Under the pieces are notes generated by a model. That model was not told the origin of the DNA, made no database searches, and saw nothing but the letters and a program-made list of their open reading frames with translations. DNA of 12,100 nucleotides from contig JARLHB010000100.1 in the NCBI GenBank assembly GCA_031292465.1, positions 1 through 12,100 of the forward strand, in the 5' to 3' direction. Made by a program: the position numbers and the translations under genes. This DNA is from Ignavibacteriaceae bacterium. GTDB taxonomy: Bacteria; Bacteroidota; Ignavibacteria; Ignavibacteriales; Ignavibacteriaceae. Of this stretch, positions 6,987 to 12,100 are shown piece by piece. Position 1 is the first letter of the stretch. Every line of letters begins with the position of its first letter.

Positions 6987-7017
6987 CTCTACAAATATTT
7001 TACCTCTACGAGGTAAA
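6987..7017 (+). repeat. CTCTACAA core followed by a CTCTACGA hairpin
   Basis: CTCTACAA at 6987-6994 is without a good stem. It is followed by TTTACCT (6999-7005), loop CTACG, and AGGTAAA (7011-7017), a perfect 7-bp stem. This is the third and fourth occurrence of the core within about 140 bases. Confidence 0.55.
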
Positions 7018-7149
7018 TAAAGAATTATATTTTAGTACCGTGACGTACGTTTAAAATTTAGATATATGCCGTTACATGTAATAATTATTGAATATAATTC
7101 TTGTTTGTTCTATTATGTTCTTATATGGCGTGCAAGGCGAGTAAAAATT

Positions 7150-7503
7150 ATGAATTTAGAAGCCGTAAGAAAATATTGTTTGAAGAAAAAAGGAGTATCC
7201 GAAGAACTTCCGTTCGGCGGGGATACTCCCGTTTATAAAGTTTCAGGTAAAATATTTCTCATCGCATTTATAAACACACCTGTAAGCATAAATCTAAAAT
7301 GCGATCCGGAAAAAGCTGTTGAACTGAGGGAGCAATATGATGCTGTTACACCCGGCTACCATATGAATAAACAACACTGGAATACTGTGTTATTGGAAAG
7401 CTCAATACCGGATAAATTAATCCTTGAGTGGATTGACCATTCATATAATCTTGTGGTAGAAAGCCTGCCGAAAAAGGATAAATCTAAAATTCTGGATAAA
7501 TAA
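7150..7503 (+). CDS. MmcQ/YjbR family (DUF419, CyaY-like fold) protein
   Basis: Small cytoplasmic protein of 117 residues, the normal size of the MmcQ/YjbR family. Its members are often labelled DNA-binding, but a firm biological role is not established. Seen in the sequence: MNLEAVRKYCLKKKGVSEEL at the start, PFGGDTPVYKV (21-31), SINLKCDPEKAVELRE (46-61), the family hallmark PGYHMNKQHWNTV (68-80), and a C-terminal DHSYNLVV helix followed by a lysine-rich tail. The frame is open back to 7066, but the family starts at the methionine encoded at 7150 and the extra stretch overlaps repeat DNA. Only a weak AAGG lies upstream (7134-7137). It stands alone, separated by 177 bases from the YceI operon, so no shared function can be claimed. 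Confidence 0.88.
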   Translation: MNLEAVRKYCLKKKGVSEELPFGGDTPVYKVSGKIFLIAFINTPVSINLKCDPEKAVELREQYDAVTPGYHMNKQHWNTVLLESSIPDKLILEWIDHSYNLVVESLPKKDKSKILDK

Positions 7504-7521
7504 GCCTAACCACTCTAAAAC

Positions 7522-7556
7522 AAAAGCTATAAATTTTAGCGATTTTCAAAGCTTTT
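7522..7556 (+). terminator. Possible weak terminator after the MmcQ/YjbR gene
   Basis: AAAAGCT (7522-7528) and AGCTTTT (7550-7556) form a 7-bp stem around a 21-base loop just after the stop codon. The right arm ends in a short T-rich stretch. The stem is AT-rich, and GCTA/TAGC (7526-7529 and 7537-7540) could compete, so the call is tentative. Confidence 0.3.
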
Positions 7557-7605
7557 ATATTGGAAACGTGATATTTATCAACCCGAATGTACGCATTTAC
7601 GATTT

Positions 7606-7632
7606 ATGTTGCAACATTAAATGTTATAACAT
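7606..7632. promoter_or_regulatory. Twin 12-bp palindromes, candidate operator of the YceI operon
   Basis: ATGTTGCAACAT (7606-7617) and ATGTTATAACAT (7621-7632) are each perfect palindromes of the form ATGTTNNAACAT, separated by TAA. The whole 27-base block is nearly symmetrical, with half-sites alternating ATGTT and AACAT at 15-base centre spacing. A further AACAT lies at 7655-7659, and TACAT/ATGTA arms at 7632-7646. The block ends 48 bases before the YceI start, where a promoter should be. A dimeric regulator binding here is likely; the MarR protein encoded at 9764 is the nearest candidate. Confidence 0.65.
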
Positions 7633-7680
7633 ACATTTGAGATGTAAATAATTCAACATAAAATTTTAAGGAGATTCATC

Positions 7681-8226
7681 ATGGCAGCAGAAACAAACGT
7701 ATCGGAAAAAGCAGTGTGGTCTTTAGACCCTGCACATTCAAAAATTCAATTTTCCGCAAGGCATATGGTTATTTCAGAAGTAACAGGCAATTTTAATAAT
7801 TATGAAGTTAATGTAAAAGCGGGCAGTGATTTCTTAGACAGCGAAGTAGAAGTAGCAATAGATGTAAACAGCATTGATACCGGGATAGGAGACAGGGACA
7901 ATCATTTAAAGAGCGCCGACTTTTTTGAGGCAGAGAAATTTCCGAAAATTCTTTTCAAAAGTACAAAAATTGAAAAAGTTGATGATGAAGAATATAAACT
8001 GTACGGTGATTTTACAATCAGGGATATTACAAAGCCGATAAAGCTTGATGTTACGTACGGCGGTACAATTACAGATCCGTGGGGAAAGACAAGAGCAGGC
8101 TTCAAAGTTGTCGGAAGCATTAACAGGTTTGATTATGACCTTAAATGGAATTCATTAATTGAAGCTGGCGGCGCAGTAGTCGGCAAGACAATTAAGATTG
8201 AATGTAACGTTGAACTTGTAAAATAA
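7681..8226 (+). CDS. YceI family (polyisoprenoid/lipid-binding lipocalin-like) protein
   Basis: 181 residues forming the YceI beta-barrel, which in characterised members binds long isoprenoid lipids. Landmarks: WSLDPAHSKIQFSARHM (13-29), GNFNNY (36-41), RDNHLKSADFFEAEKFP (72-88), DFTIRDITKPI (110-120), GFKVVGSINRFDYDLKWN (140-157) and AGGAVVGKTIKI (162-173). No signal peptide is seen, so unlike the periplasmic E. coli YceI this one is probably cytoplasmic. The start is ATG 7681 with AAGGAG (7668-7673) seven bases upstream. It is the first gene of a likely operon with a nitroreductase and a pirin, and its promoter region carries twin palindromes. The exact ligand is unknown; a quinone or other isoprenoid would fit the redox neighbours, by inference. 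Confidence 0.93.
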   Translation: MAAETNVSEKAVWSLDPAHSKIQFSARHMVISEVTGNFNNYEVNVKAGSDFLDSEVEVAIDVNSIDTGIGDRDNHLKSADFFEAEKFPKILFKSTKIEKVDDEEYKLYGDFTIRDITKPIKLDVTYGGTITDPWGKTRAGFKVVGSINRFDYDLKWNSLIEAGGAVVGKTIKIECNVELVK

Positions 8227-8286
8227 AAATTCAACTGTTAATAGTTAAGATATATAGAGTTAATTGATTCAAATTTGGGAAAGAAA

Positions 8287-8889
8287 ATGATAAACGAATT
8301 ATTGAAAAAAAGATATAGCCCAAGGGCGTTTGCTGATAAGAACATAGAGCCTGATAAAATTACCGGTTTGCTGGAGGCGGCGAGATGGTCGCCGTCTTCA
8401 ATGAACGGTCAGCCTTGGCGGTTTATAGTTGCAGAAAAAAATGATGCTTCGGATTTTAATAATCTTTTATCTGTAGTTAACGAACATAACCAGGTTTGGG
8501 CAAAGAATGCTGCGGCTTTAATTCTTACCATTGTAAAGTTAGACTTTGATTTTAACGGGCAACTGAATATTCATGCTTTATATGATTTAGGAAATGCAGT
8601 TGCAAATTTAACTTTTCAGGCAACTTCTGAAAATTTATTTGTAAGGCAAATGGGAGGGTTTTATCCCGAAAAAGCCCGGAAAGTATTTTCAATACCGGAA
8701 GGCTACCAGCCGGTTAGCATACTTGCCATAGGGTACAAAGGCAATCCGGAGATGCTGCCCGAAGATTTGAAAATAAGAGAAAAGGCTGTAAGGATTAGAA
8801 AAGGCTTAGATGAGATTGCATTTACGGGAAAATTCGGTAAACCATATAATAATGTTGAGCAGGAAAATAATTTAAGAAAGGCCGGGTAA
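8287..8889 (+). CDS. Nitroreductase-family FMN oxidoreductase
   Basis: Predicted NAD(P)H-dependent flavoprotein that reduces nitro compounds, quinones or similar electrophiles; the natural substrate cannot be read from sequence. 200 residues, typical of the compact single-domain family. The N-terminal KKRYSPRAFADK holds the FMN-phosphate Arg/Ser positions (Arg9, Ser11, Arg13). AARWSPSSMNGQPWRF (31-46) is the family signature with the flavin-contacting Asn/Gln. ALYDLGNAVANLTFQA (97-112) is the dimer-interface helix, and the C-terminal strand is PVSILAIGYKG (142-152). The start is taken as ATG 8287, not TTG 8275, because the family begins MINELLKKRYSPR; a GGGA lies six bases upstream. It sits 60 bases after the YceI gene and only four before the pirin gene, which indicates co-transcription. 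Confidence 0.92.
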   Translation: MINELLKKRYSPRAFADKNIEPDKITGLLEAARWSPSSMNGQPWRFIVAEKNDASDFNNLLSVVNEHNQVWAKNAAALILTIVKLDFDFNGQLNIHALYDLGNAVANLTFQATSENLFVRQMGGFYPEKARKVFSIPEGYQPVSILAIGYKGNPEMLPEDLKIREKAVRIRKGLDEIAFTGKFGKPYNNVEQENNLRKAG

Positions 8890-8893
8890 GGGA

Positions 8894-9610
8894 ATGAAAT
8901 ATGTTGTGCATAAAGCTAATGAGCGGGGAGTTGCTGAGTTCGGCTGGCTTCACAGCCGCCATAGTTTTAGTTTCGGTGAGTATTATAATCCTGATAAAAT
9001 GGGTTTCGGCTTACTCCGTGTTTTGAATGATGATATAATAGAAGCGGGCGAGGGATTCGGTACGCACCCGCATAATAATATGGAAATTATTTCCATACCG
9101 CTTGAAGGATCGCTGGAACATAAAGACAGTATGGGAACCGGCTCGGTAATAACTCCCGGTGAAGTCCAGGTTATGTCTGCCGGTACGGGAATAACACATT
9201 CGGAATTTAATCCTTCAAAAGTAGAAGACGGAAAGTTTCTGCAGTTGTGGATTATTCCTAAACAAAGAAGTATAAAGCCGAGATACGACCAGAGAAAGTT
9301 TGATCTTGACGGTTTGAAAAATGAAATAAAGACGTTAGTTACGGGAAACAAGTCGGATTCAACTTTATATATTCATCAGAATGCCGCGGTTTCTATGGGC
9401 AGGCTGGATAAAGGGAATCAGTTGGTTTACAAAAACCTGTATAAAGGTAACGGCATATATTTGTTTGTGTTGGATGGAAGCATTAATTTTGAAAATGTTG
9501 AATTAGAAAAACGAGACGCTGTTGGTGTTTATGATACCGATGAATATACGTTTAGTGCTTCGTCCGATGCAAACTTTATAATTGTTGAAGTTCCCATGGG
9601 CTTAAATTAA
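8894..9610 (+). CDS. Pirin family protein (YhhW-like, putative quercetinase)
   Basis: Bicupin protein of 238 residues, close in length to E. coli YhhW (231). The metal-binding set is visible: His58 and His60 in THPHNNMEI, then His102 and Glu104 in GITHSEFN. The pirin signature runs from GEGFGTHPHNNMEIISI to VQVMSAGTGITHSEFNPS, followed by LQLWIIPKQRSIKPRYDQ. Some members oxidise quercetin and others act as metal- or redox-sensing partners, so 'putative quercetinase' is a family label and not proof of reaction. The gene starts four bases after the nitroreductase stop (AAGGG lies directly before the ATG), so translation is probably coupled. Together with YceI and the nitroreductase it makes a three-gene redox or electrophile-response operon. 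Confidence 0.93.
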   Translation: MKYVVHKANERGVAEFGWLHSRHSFSFGEYYNPDKMGFGLLRVLNDDIIEAGEGFGTHPHNNMEIISIPLEGSLEHKDSMGTGSVITPGEVQVMSAGTGITHSEFNPSKVEDGKFLQLWIIPKQRSIKPRYDQRKFDLDGLKNEIKTLVTGNKSDSTLYIHQNAAVSMGRLDKGNQLVYKNLYKGNGIYLFVLDGSINFENVELEKRDAVGVYDTDEYTFSASSDANFIIVEVPMGLN

Positions 9611-9662
9611 GTTTCTTATTACTAAAATTAAAAAACACTATTACTCCCGATATCTGTCCTTT

Positions 9663-9707
9663 CCCCTCCTTAATAAGGAGGGGATTAAGGGGAGGTCGAT
9701 GTAACCT
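9663..9707 (+). repeat. Dispersed intergenic repeat, copy 2
   Basis: Second copy of the unit seen at 6763-6805, in the same orientation. The stem is stronger here: CCCCTCCTT (9663-9671), loop AAT, AAGGAGGGG (9675-9683), extended by one more T-A pair. It is followed by TTAAGGGGAGG and GGTCGATGTAACCT. It lies between the pirin gene and the MarR gene. It might help separate their transcripts, but no T-run follows. Confidence 0.8.
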
Positions 9708-9742
9708 AATAATATATTTAACTTATAAATATTAGCCATGAC

Positions 9743-9758
9743 TTTATAATTTTATAAA
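9743..9758. promoter_or_regulatory. AT-rich palindrome at the marR start, possible autoregulatory site
   Basis: TTTATAA (9743-9749) and TTATAAA (9752-9758) are exact inverted arms around TT, ending five bases before ATG 9764. The position suits autoregulation by the MarR protein, and TATAAT at 9745-9750 overlaps it. The sequence is low-complexity in an AT-rich gap, so chance is possible. It does not match the ATGTTNNAACAT sites before the YceI gene. Confidence 0.3.
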
Positions 9759-9763
9759 TAAAA

Positions 9764-10225
9764 ATGATTTATCAAATGAAGCTTGAAGATGAAATTTTGC
9801 AAAAACATTTTAGAAATGAATACCATAAAGCAACTGTTAATGTAATTTATTCTTATAACTGGCTGGTTGATTTCCAGGTAAACCTGTTTAAGCCATACGG
9901 CATAACAATGCAGCAGTACAATATTTTAAGAATATTACGGGGGCAGTATCCCAAGCCGGCTACCATTAAGCTGATTAAAGAGCGTATGCTTGATAAGATG
10001 TCTGATGCTTCGCGTATTGTTGAAAAGCTAAGGATAAAAGGATTAGTTGACAGGAACATCTGCTCCGGAGACAGAAGGAACGTAGATGTATGTATTACGG
10101 ATAAGGGTCTTGAACTTCTAAGCCGGGTTGATAAGCATGATGCCGAAGTAGATGCAAAACTTTCTACTTTAAGCGAAGATGAAGCAAAGCAATTGAATGA
10201 ATTGCTTGATAAGCTAAGGGGATAA
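9764..10225 (+). CDS. MarR-family transcriptional regulator
   Basis: Winged-helix DNA-binding regulator of 153 residues, a normal MarR size. Helices with the dimerisation function occupy the first 45 residues. GITMQQYNILRILRG (46-60) is the usual lead-in to the DNA-binding domain. The recognition region KMSDASRIVEKLRIKGLVDR (78-97) follows, and then the wing CSGDRRNVDVCITDKG (100-115) with its conserved Asp-Arg-Arg. The two cysteines (100, 110) lie in the wing; the N-terminal sensing cysteine of OhrR is absent. The start is ATG 9764 or ATG 9776 (MKLEDE); neither has a clear Shine-Dalgarno. Located after the YceI-nitroreductase-pirin operon and convergent with the dehydrogenase gene, it is a natural candidate to control one or both, as an inference from position. 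Confidence 0.93.
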   Translation: MIYQMKLEDEILQKHFRNEYHKATVNVIYSYNWLVDFQVNLFKPYGITMQQYNILRILRGQYPKPATIKLIKERMLDKMSDASRIVEKLRIKGLVDRNICSGDRRNVDVCITDKGLELLSRVDKHDAEVDAKLSTLSEDEAKQLNELLDKLRG

Positions 10226-10245
10226 TATTTGAATTATTTTAAGAG

Positions 10246-10276
10246 GTAAATGCTGCCTACAGCAAGCAGCATTTAC
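10246..10276. terminator. Bidirectional terminator hairpin between marR and the dehydrogenase gene
   Basis: GTAAATGCTGC (10246-10256) and GCAGCATTTAC (10266-10276) are perfect 11-bp arms around a nine-base loop. The hairpin is in the 77-base gap between two convergent genes, 21 bases after the marR stop and 27 before the dehydrogenase stop. Read from the - strand, it is followed by a T-richer stretch than on the + strand. Position and stem strength make a shared terminator the best reading. Confidence 0.7.
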
Positions 10277-10302
10277 ATCAAGTTCTTCATACCTGTAATA
10301 AA

Positions 10303-11469
10303 TTACATTGCCAGTTCAAGAATTTTCCGGCTAACATCCGGTGTAATATCCTGCGTTTCTGAAAGTGCAGTCATTCCGTGAGCCTTTAGCTGTTCAACAA
10401 TATAATCTACCTTATTTGCTGCTACGCCATATTGTGAAAGATGAGTCCTTACACCAAGACTTTCAAAGAACTCTCTTGTTTTCTTAATTGCCAAATTTAT
10501 CTTATCCTCTTCAGTGCCGTTTTCTATATGCCATACGCGTTCAGCATACTGCAAAAGTTTAGCGCGTTTTTGTTCGCGGCGTACCTCAAGCAATGCCGGC
10601 AATACAATCGCCAGGGTCTGACCATGATCAATTCCAAACGCTGCTGTAAGTTCATGCCCGATCATATGAGTTGCCCAATCCTGCGGAACGCCTGCACCGA
10701 TTATACCGTTTAGCGCCATAGTTGCGCTCCATACAAGATTAGCGCGGGCGTCATAATTTTCCGGCTCATCAATTGTTGTTTTACCGGTTTCAATCAGCGT
10801 TTGCAATATGCCTTCAGCTATACGGTCCTGTACTTTTGCATTAACGGGAAATGTAATGTACTGCTCTGTGGTATGGACAAATGCATCAATCACTCCATTT
10901 GCAACCTGAATTTTGGGAAGCGTAAAAGTAATTGTCGGATCTAATATTGAAAATTTAGGAAATGTAAGTTCGCTCATAACGGGAAACTTCCCGTGTTCAT
11001 AACTAATTACAGCACCATTATTCATTTCAGAGCCGGTAGCGGGCAATGTTAGCACAGAACCGAACGGGACAACTTTTTCTACAACTTCAGAAGTAATCGG
11101 CATAAATCCGTAATACAGTAAATCGCGCGGGTCTCCTTTGCAATATGAAGCGAGTGAAATAAACTTTGTACCGTCAATAACGGAGCCTCCGCCGACAGCA
11201 AGTAGAAAATCAATGTTTTCGCTGCGTACAACTTCAACCGCTTTCATTAAAGTTTCATAATGCGGGTTGGGTTCAATGCCGCTGAATTCAAAAACTTTTC
11301 TGCTGCCAAGTTCAGTTTTTACCCTGCCAATAAGGCCGCTTTTTTTTGCGCTTCCGCCTCCAAAAGTTATTAATACTTTTGCATCAGCCGGGACAAACTT
11401 ATCAATATTGTTCAGCCTGTCTTTGCCAAAGAAAATTCTTGTGGGATTATAAAAATTAAAATTTAACAT
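10303..11469 (-). CDS. yqhD: YqhD-like iron-containing-family alcohol dehydrogenase (aldehyde reductase)
   Basis: Reduces aldehydes to alcohols, by similarity with NADPH, in the cytoplasm; E. coli YqhD detoxifies short-chain and lipid-derived aldehydes. 388 residues against 387 for YqhD. The nucleotide-binding loop TFGGGSAKKSG (35-45) has the YqhD-type Gly-Gly-Gly-Ser-x-Lys-Lys; GGGSVIDGTKF is at 93-103 and PATGSEMNNGAVIS at 143-156. Metal ligands line up one position after those of YqhD: Asp195, His199 (in NGVIDAFVHT), His268 (DWATHMIGHEL) and His282 (IDHGQTLA). YqhD uses zinc although the family name says iron. The start is the ATG at 11469-11467 with GAGG about nine bases before it. The gene lies 92 bases downstream of an aldo-keto reductase on the same strand, a pairing also known in E. 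coli (yqhD-dkgA). Confidence 0.92.
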   Translation of the reverse strand: MLNFNFYNPTRIFFGKDRLNNIDKFVPADAKVLITFGGGSAKKSGLIGRVKTELGSRKVFEFSGIEPNPHYETLMKAVEVVRSENIDFLLAVGGGSVIDGTKFISLASYCKGDPRDLLYYGFMPITSEVVEKVVPFGSVLTLPATGSEMNNGAVISYEHGKFPVMSELTFPKFSILDPTITFTLPKIQVANGVIDAFVHTTEQYITFPVNAKVQDRIAEGILQTLIETGKTTIDEPENYDARANLVWSATMALNGIIGAGVPQDWATHMIGHELTAAFGIDHGQTLAIVLPALLEVRREQKRAKLLQYAERVWHIENGTEEDKINLAIKKTREFFESLGVRTHLSQYGVAANKVDYIVEQLKAHGMTALSETQDITPDVSRKILELAM

Positions 11470-11561
11470 ATTGCTTTTCCTCTTGATTCTGTTTGTGTTA
11501 ATTAAATTATTATTATTTTCAATCGGGTAAATGAATTCGTTTTCATATTATTATTCCCGAC

Positions 11562-12100
11562 TTAATTAGTAAACTTTGCATTACCCAACCACTTTACCAT
11601 CTCCGGATTACGGTGGTCGAAAAACAAGCTTTTCTTTGTGTCGAGCAATGCAATCGCATTCATATCTTCAGAACTCAATTCAAAATCGAAAATGTTGAAG
11701 TTTTCAATAATTCTTTCCTTCCGAACTGATTTTGGAATAACAACTATTCCTCTTTGCGTCAGCCAGCGCAGTATTACCTGGGCTACGGTTTTATTATATC
11801 TTTTTGCCAGGGAAACCAGCAATTCATTATTAAATATGTCATTTCTGCCTTCGGCAAACGGCCCCCAGGATTCAATCTGAACTTTGTTTTCTTGTAAGAA
11901 TTTCTGAGTTTCAATTTGCTGGTTAAATGGATGTGTTTCAATCTGGTTTACAGCAGGTGTTATCTTGTTATGAATTATCAAATCCATCAAACGGTCAGGT
12001 TGAAAATTACTAACGCCGATAGCTTTAATTCTGCCTTCACTATATAATTCTTCCATCGCCCGCCAGGCGCCATAAATATCGCCAAATGGCTGGTGGATCA
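11562..12100 (-). CDS. Aldo-keto reductase (2,5-diketo-D-gluconate reductase-like), 5' end outside the window
   Basis: NADPH-dependent carbonyl reductase. About 179 C-terminal residues are seen out of a usual 270-285; the frame stays open to the window edge, so the start is missing and the methionine at 12056 is internal. At the edge the protein reads IHQPFGDIYGAWRAMEEL, where the His is the catalytic-tetrad histidine of the family; the Asp, Tyr and Lys of the tetrad would lie outside the window. Then follow GRIKAIGVSNFQPDRLMDL, PAVNQIETHPFNQQ, an ESWGPFAEG loop, and the cofactor-phosphate segment VVIPKSVRKERIIEN. The WGPFAEG element and SVRKERI match the AKR5 (DkgA/YvgN-like) group. It precedes the YqhD-like gene on the same strand and probably shares its transcript, which points to a joint role in aldehyde removal. 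Confidence 0.92.
   Translation of the reverse strand, partial: IHQPFGDIYGAWRAMEELYSEGRIKAIGVSNFQPDRLMDLIIHNKITPAVNQIETHPFNQQIETQKFLQENKVQIESWGPFAEGRNDIFNNELLVSLAKRYNKTVAQVILRWLTQRGIVVIPKSVRKERIIENFNIFDFELSSEDMNAIALLDTKKSLFFDHRNPEMVKWLGNAKFTN

Larger units (their letters stand above)
6722..7149. other. Gene-free, hairpin-rich intergenic region
   Basis: No gene is seen in these 428 bases. The first part holds a small hairpin CGGC-TAAT-GCCG (6749-6760) and a 43-base repeat unit (6763-6805). The second part (6880-7017) holds several short hairpins built on a CTCTACAA core in both orientations. Two CGTACG palindromes (near 6932 and 7044) are also present. The pattern looks like a landing zone for small palindromic intergenic repeats. 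Transcription of the heme cluster probably ends here, but no stem followed by a clear T-run marks the point. Confidence 0.6.

Noticed and set aside
6880..7017. CRISPR array from the repeated hairpin cores
   Set aside because: Units are short, degenerate, in both orientations and unevenly spaced; no spacer-repeat regularity and no cas genes.
7066..7149. N-terminal extension of the MmcQ/YjbR protein
   Set aside because: It is hydrophobic, unlike the family, and lies next to repeat-rich DNA; the family start matches ATG 7150.
11470..11561. Terminator or attenuator between the aldo-keto reductase and the dehydrogenase
   Set aside because: TCGGG and CCCGA arms exist but are only 5 bp with a long loop; too weak to call.

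Overview
The window is AT-rich, densely coding bacterial chromosome with no tRNA, rRNA, insertion sequence, phage gene or CRISPR array. The gene set, the intergenic hairpin repeats and the gene style suggest the Bacteroidota/Chlorobiota/Ignavibacteriota (FCB) group, perhaps an Ignavibacteria-like facultative anaerobe. That is a judgement from pattern and not a computed placement.

Layout. (1) 1-233: upstream control region. (2) 234-6721, + strand: a heme (tetrapyrrole) cluster. It runs TetR-type regulator, hemD (uroporphyrinogen III synthase), hemE (uroporphyrinogen decarboxylase), hemN (oxygen-independent coproporphyrinogen III oxidase), FAD-dependent protoporphyrinogen oxidase (hemG/hemY type) and hemB (zinc-type porphobilinogen synthase). 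(3) 6722-7149: a gene-free stretch packed with small hairpin repeats. (4) 7150-10225, + strand: an MmcQ/YjbR protein, then a YceI protein, a nitroreductase and a pirin as a likely operon, then a MarR-type regulator. (5) 10303-12100, - strand: a YqhD-like NADPH-type alcohol dehydrogenase preceded by an aldo-keto reductase cut by the window edge. A strong hairpin lies between the convergent marR and dehydrogenase genes.

How the genes work together. The first block covers ALA to porphobilinogen (HemB) and the steps from hydroxymethylbilane to protoporphyrin IX (HemD, HemE, HemN, PPO). hemA/hemL, hemC and the ferrochelatase are not in the window and must lie elsewhere. The second and third blocks look like redox, aldehyde and electrophile handling: nitroreductase, pirin, YceI, YqhD-like dehydrogenase and aldo-keto reductase, with a MarR regulator beside them.

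The most notable observation is at the start of the heme cluster. The TetR regulator stops at a TAA (663-665), but the same reading frame continues without another stop through a recognisable TetR C-terminal domain and straight into HemD. Removing that one stop would give a TetR-HemD fusion of about 472 residues. Either the stop is a point mutation or sequence error in a regulator-enzyme fusion, or a truncated regulator is now followed by a HemD that starts on its own at 858, where there is a good ribosome binding site. The second most notable is a pair of adjacent 12-bp perfect palindromes (ATGTTNNAACAT) just before the YceI operon, which look like a regulator's operator.
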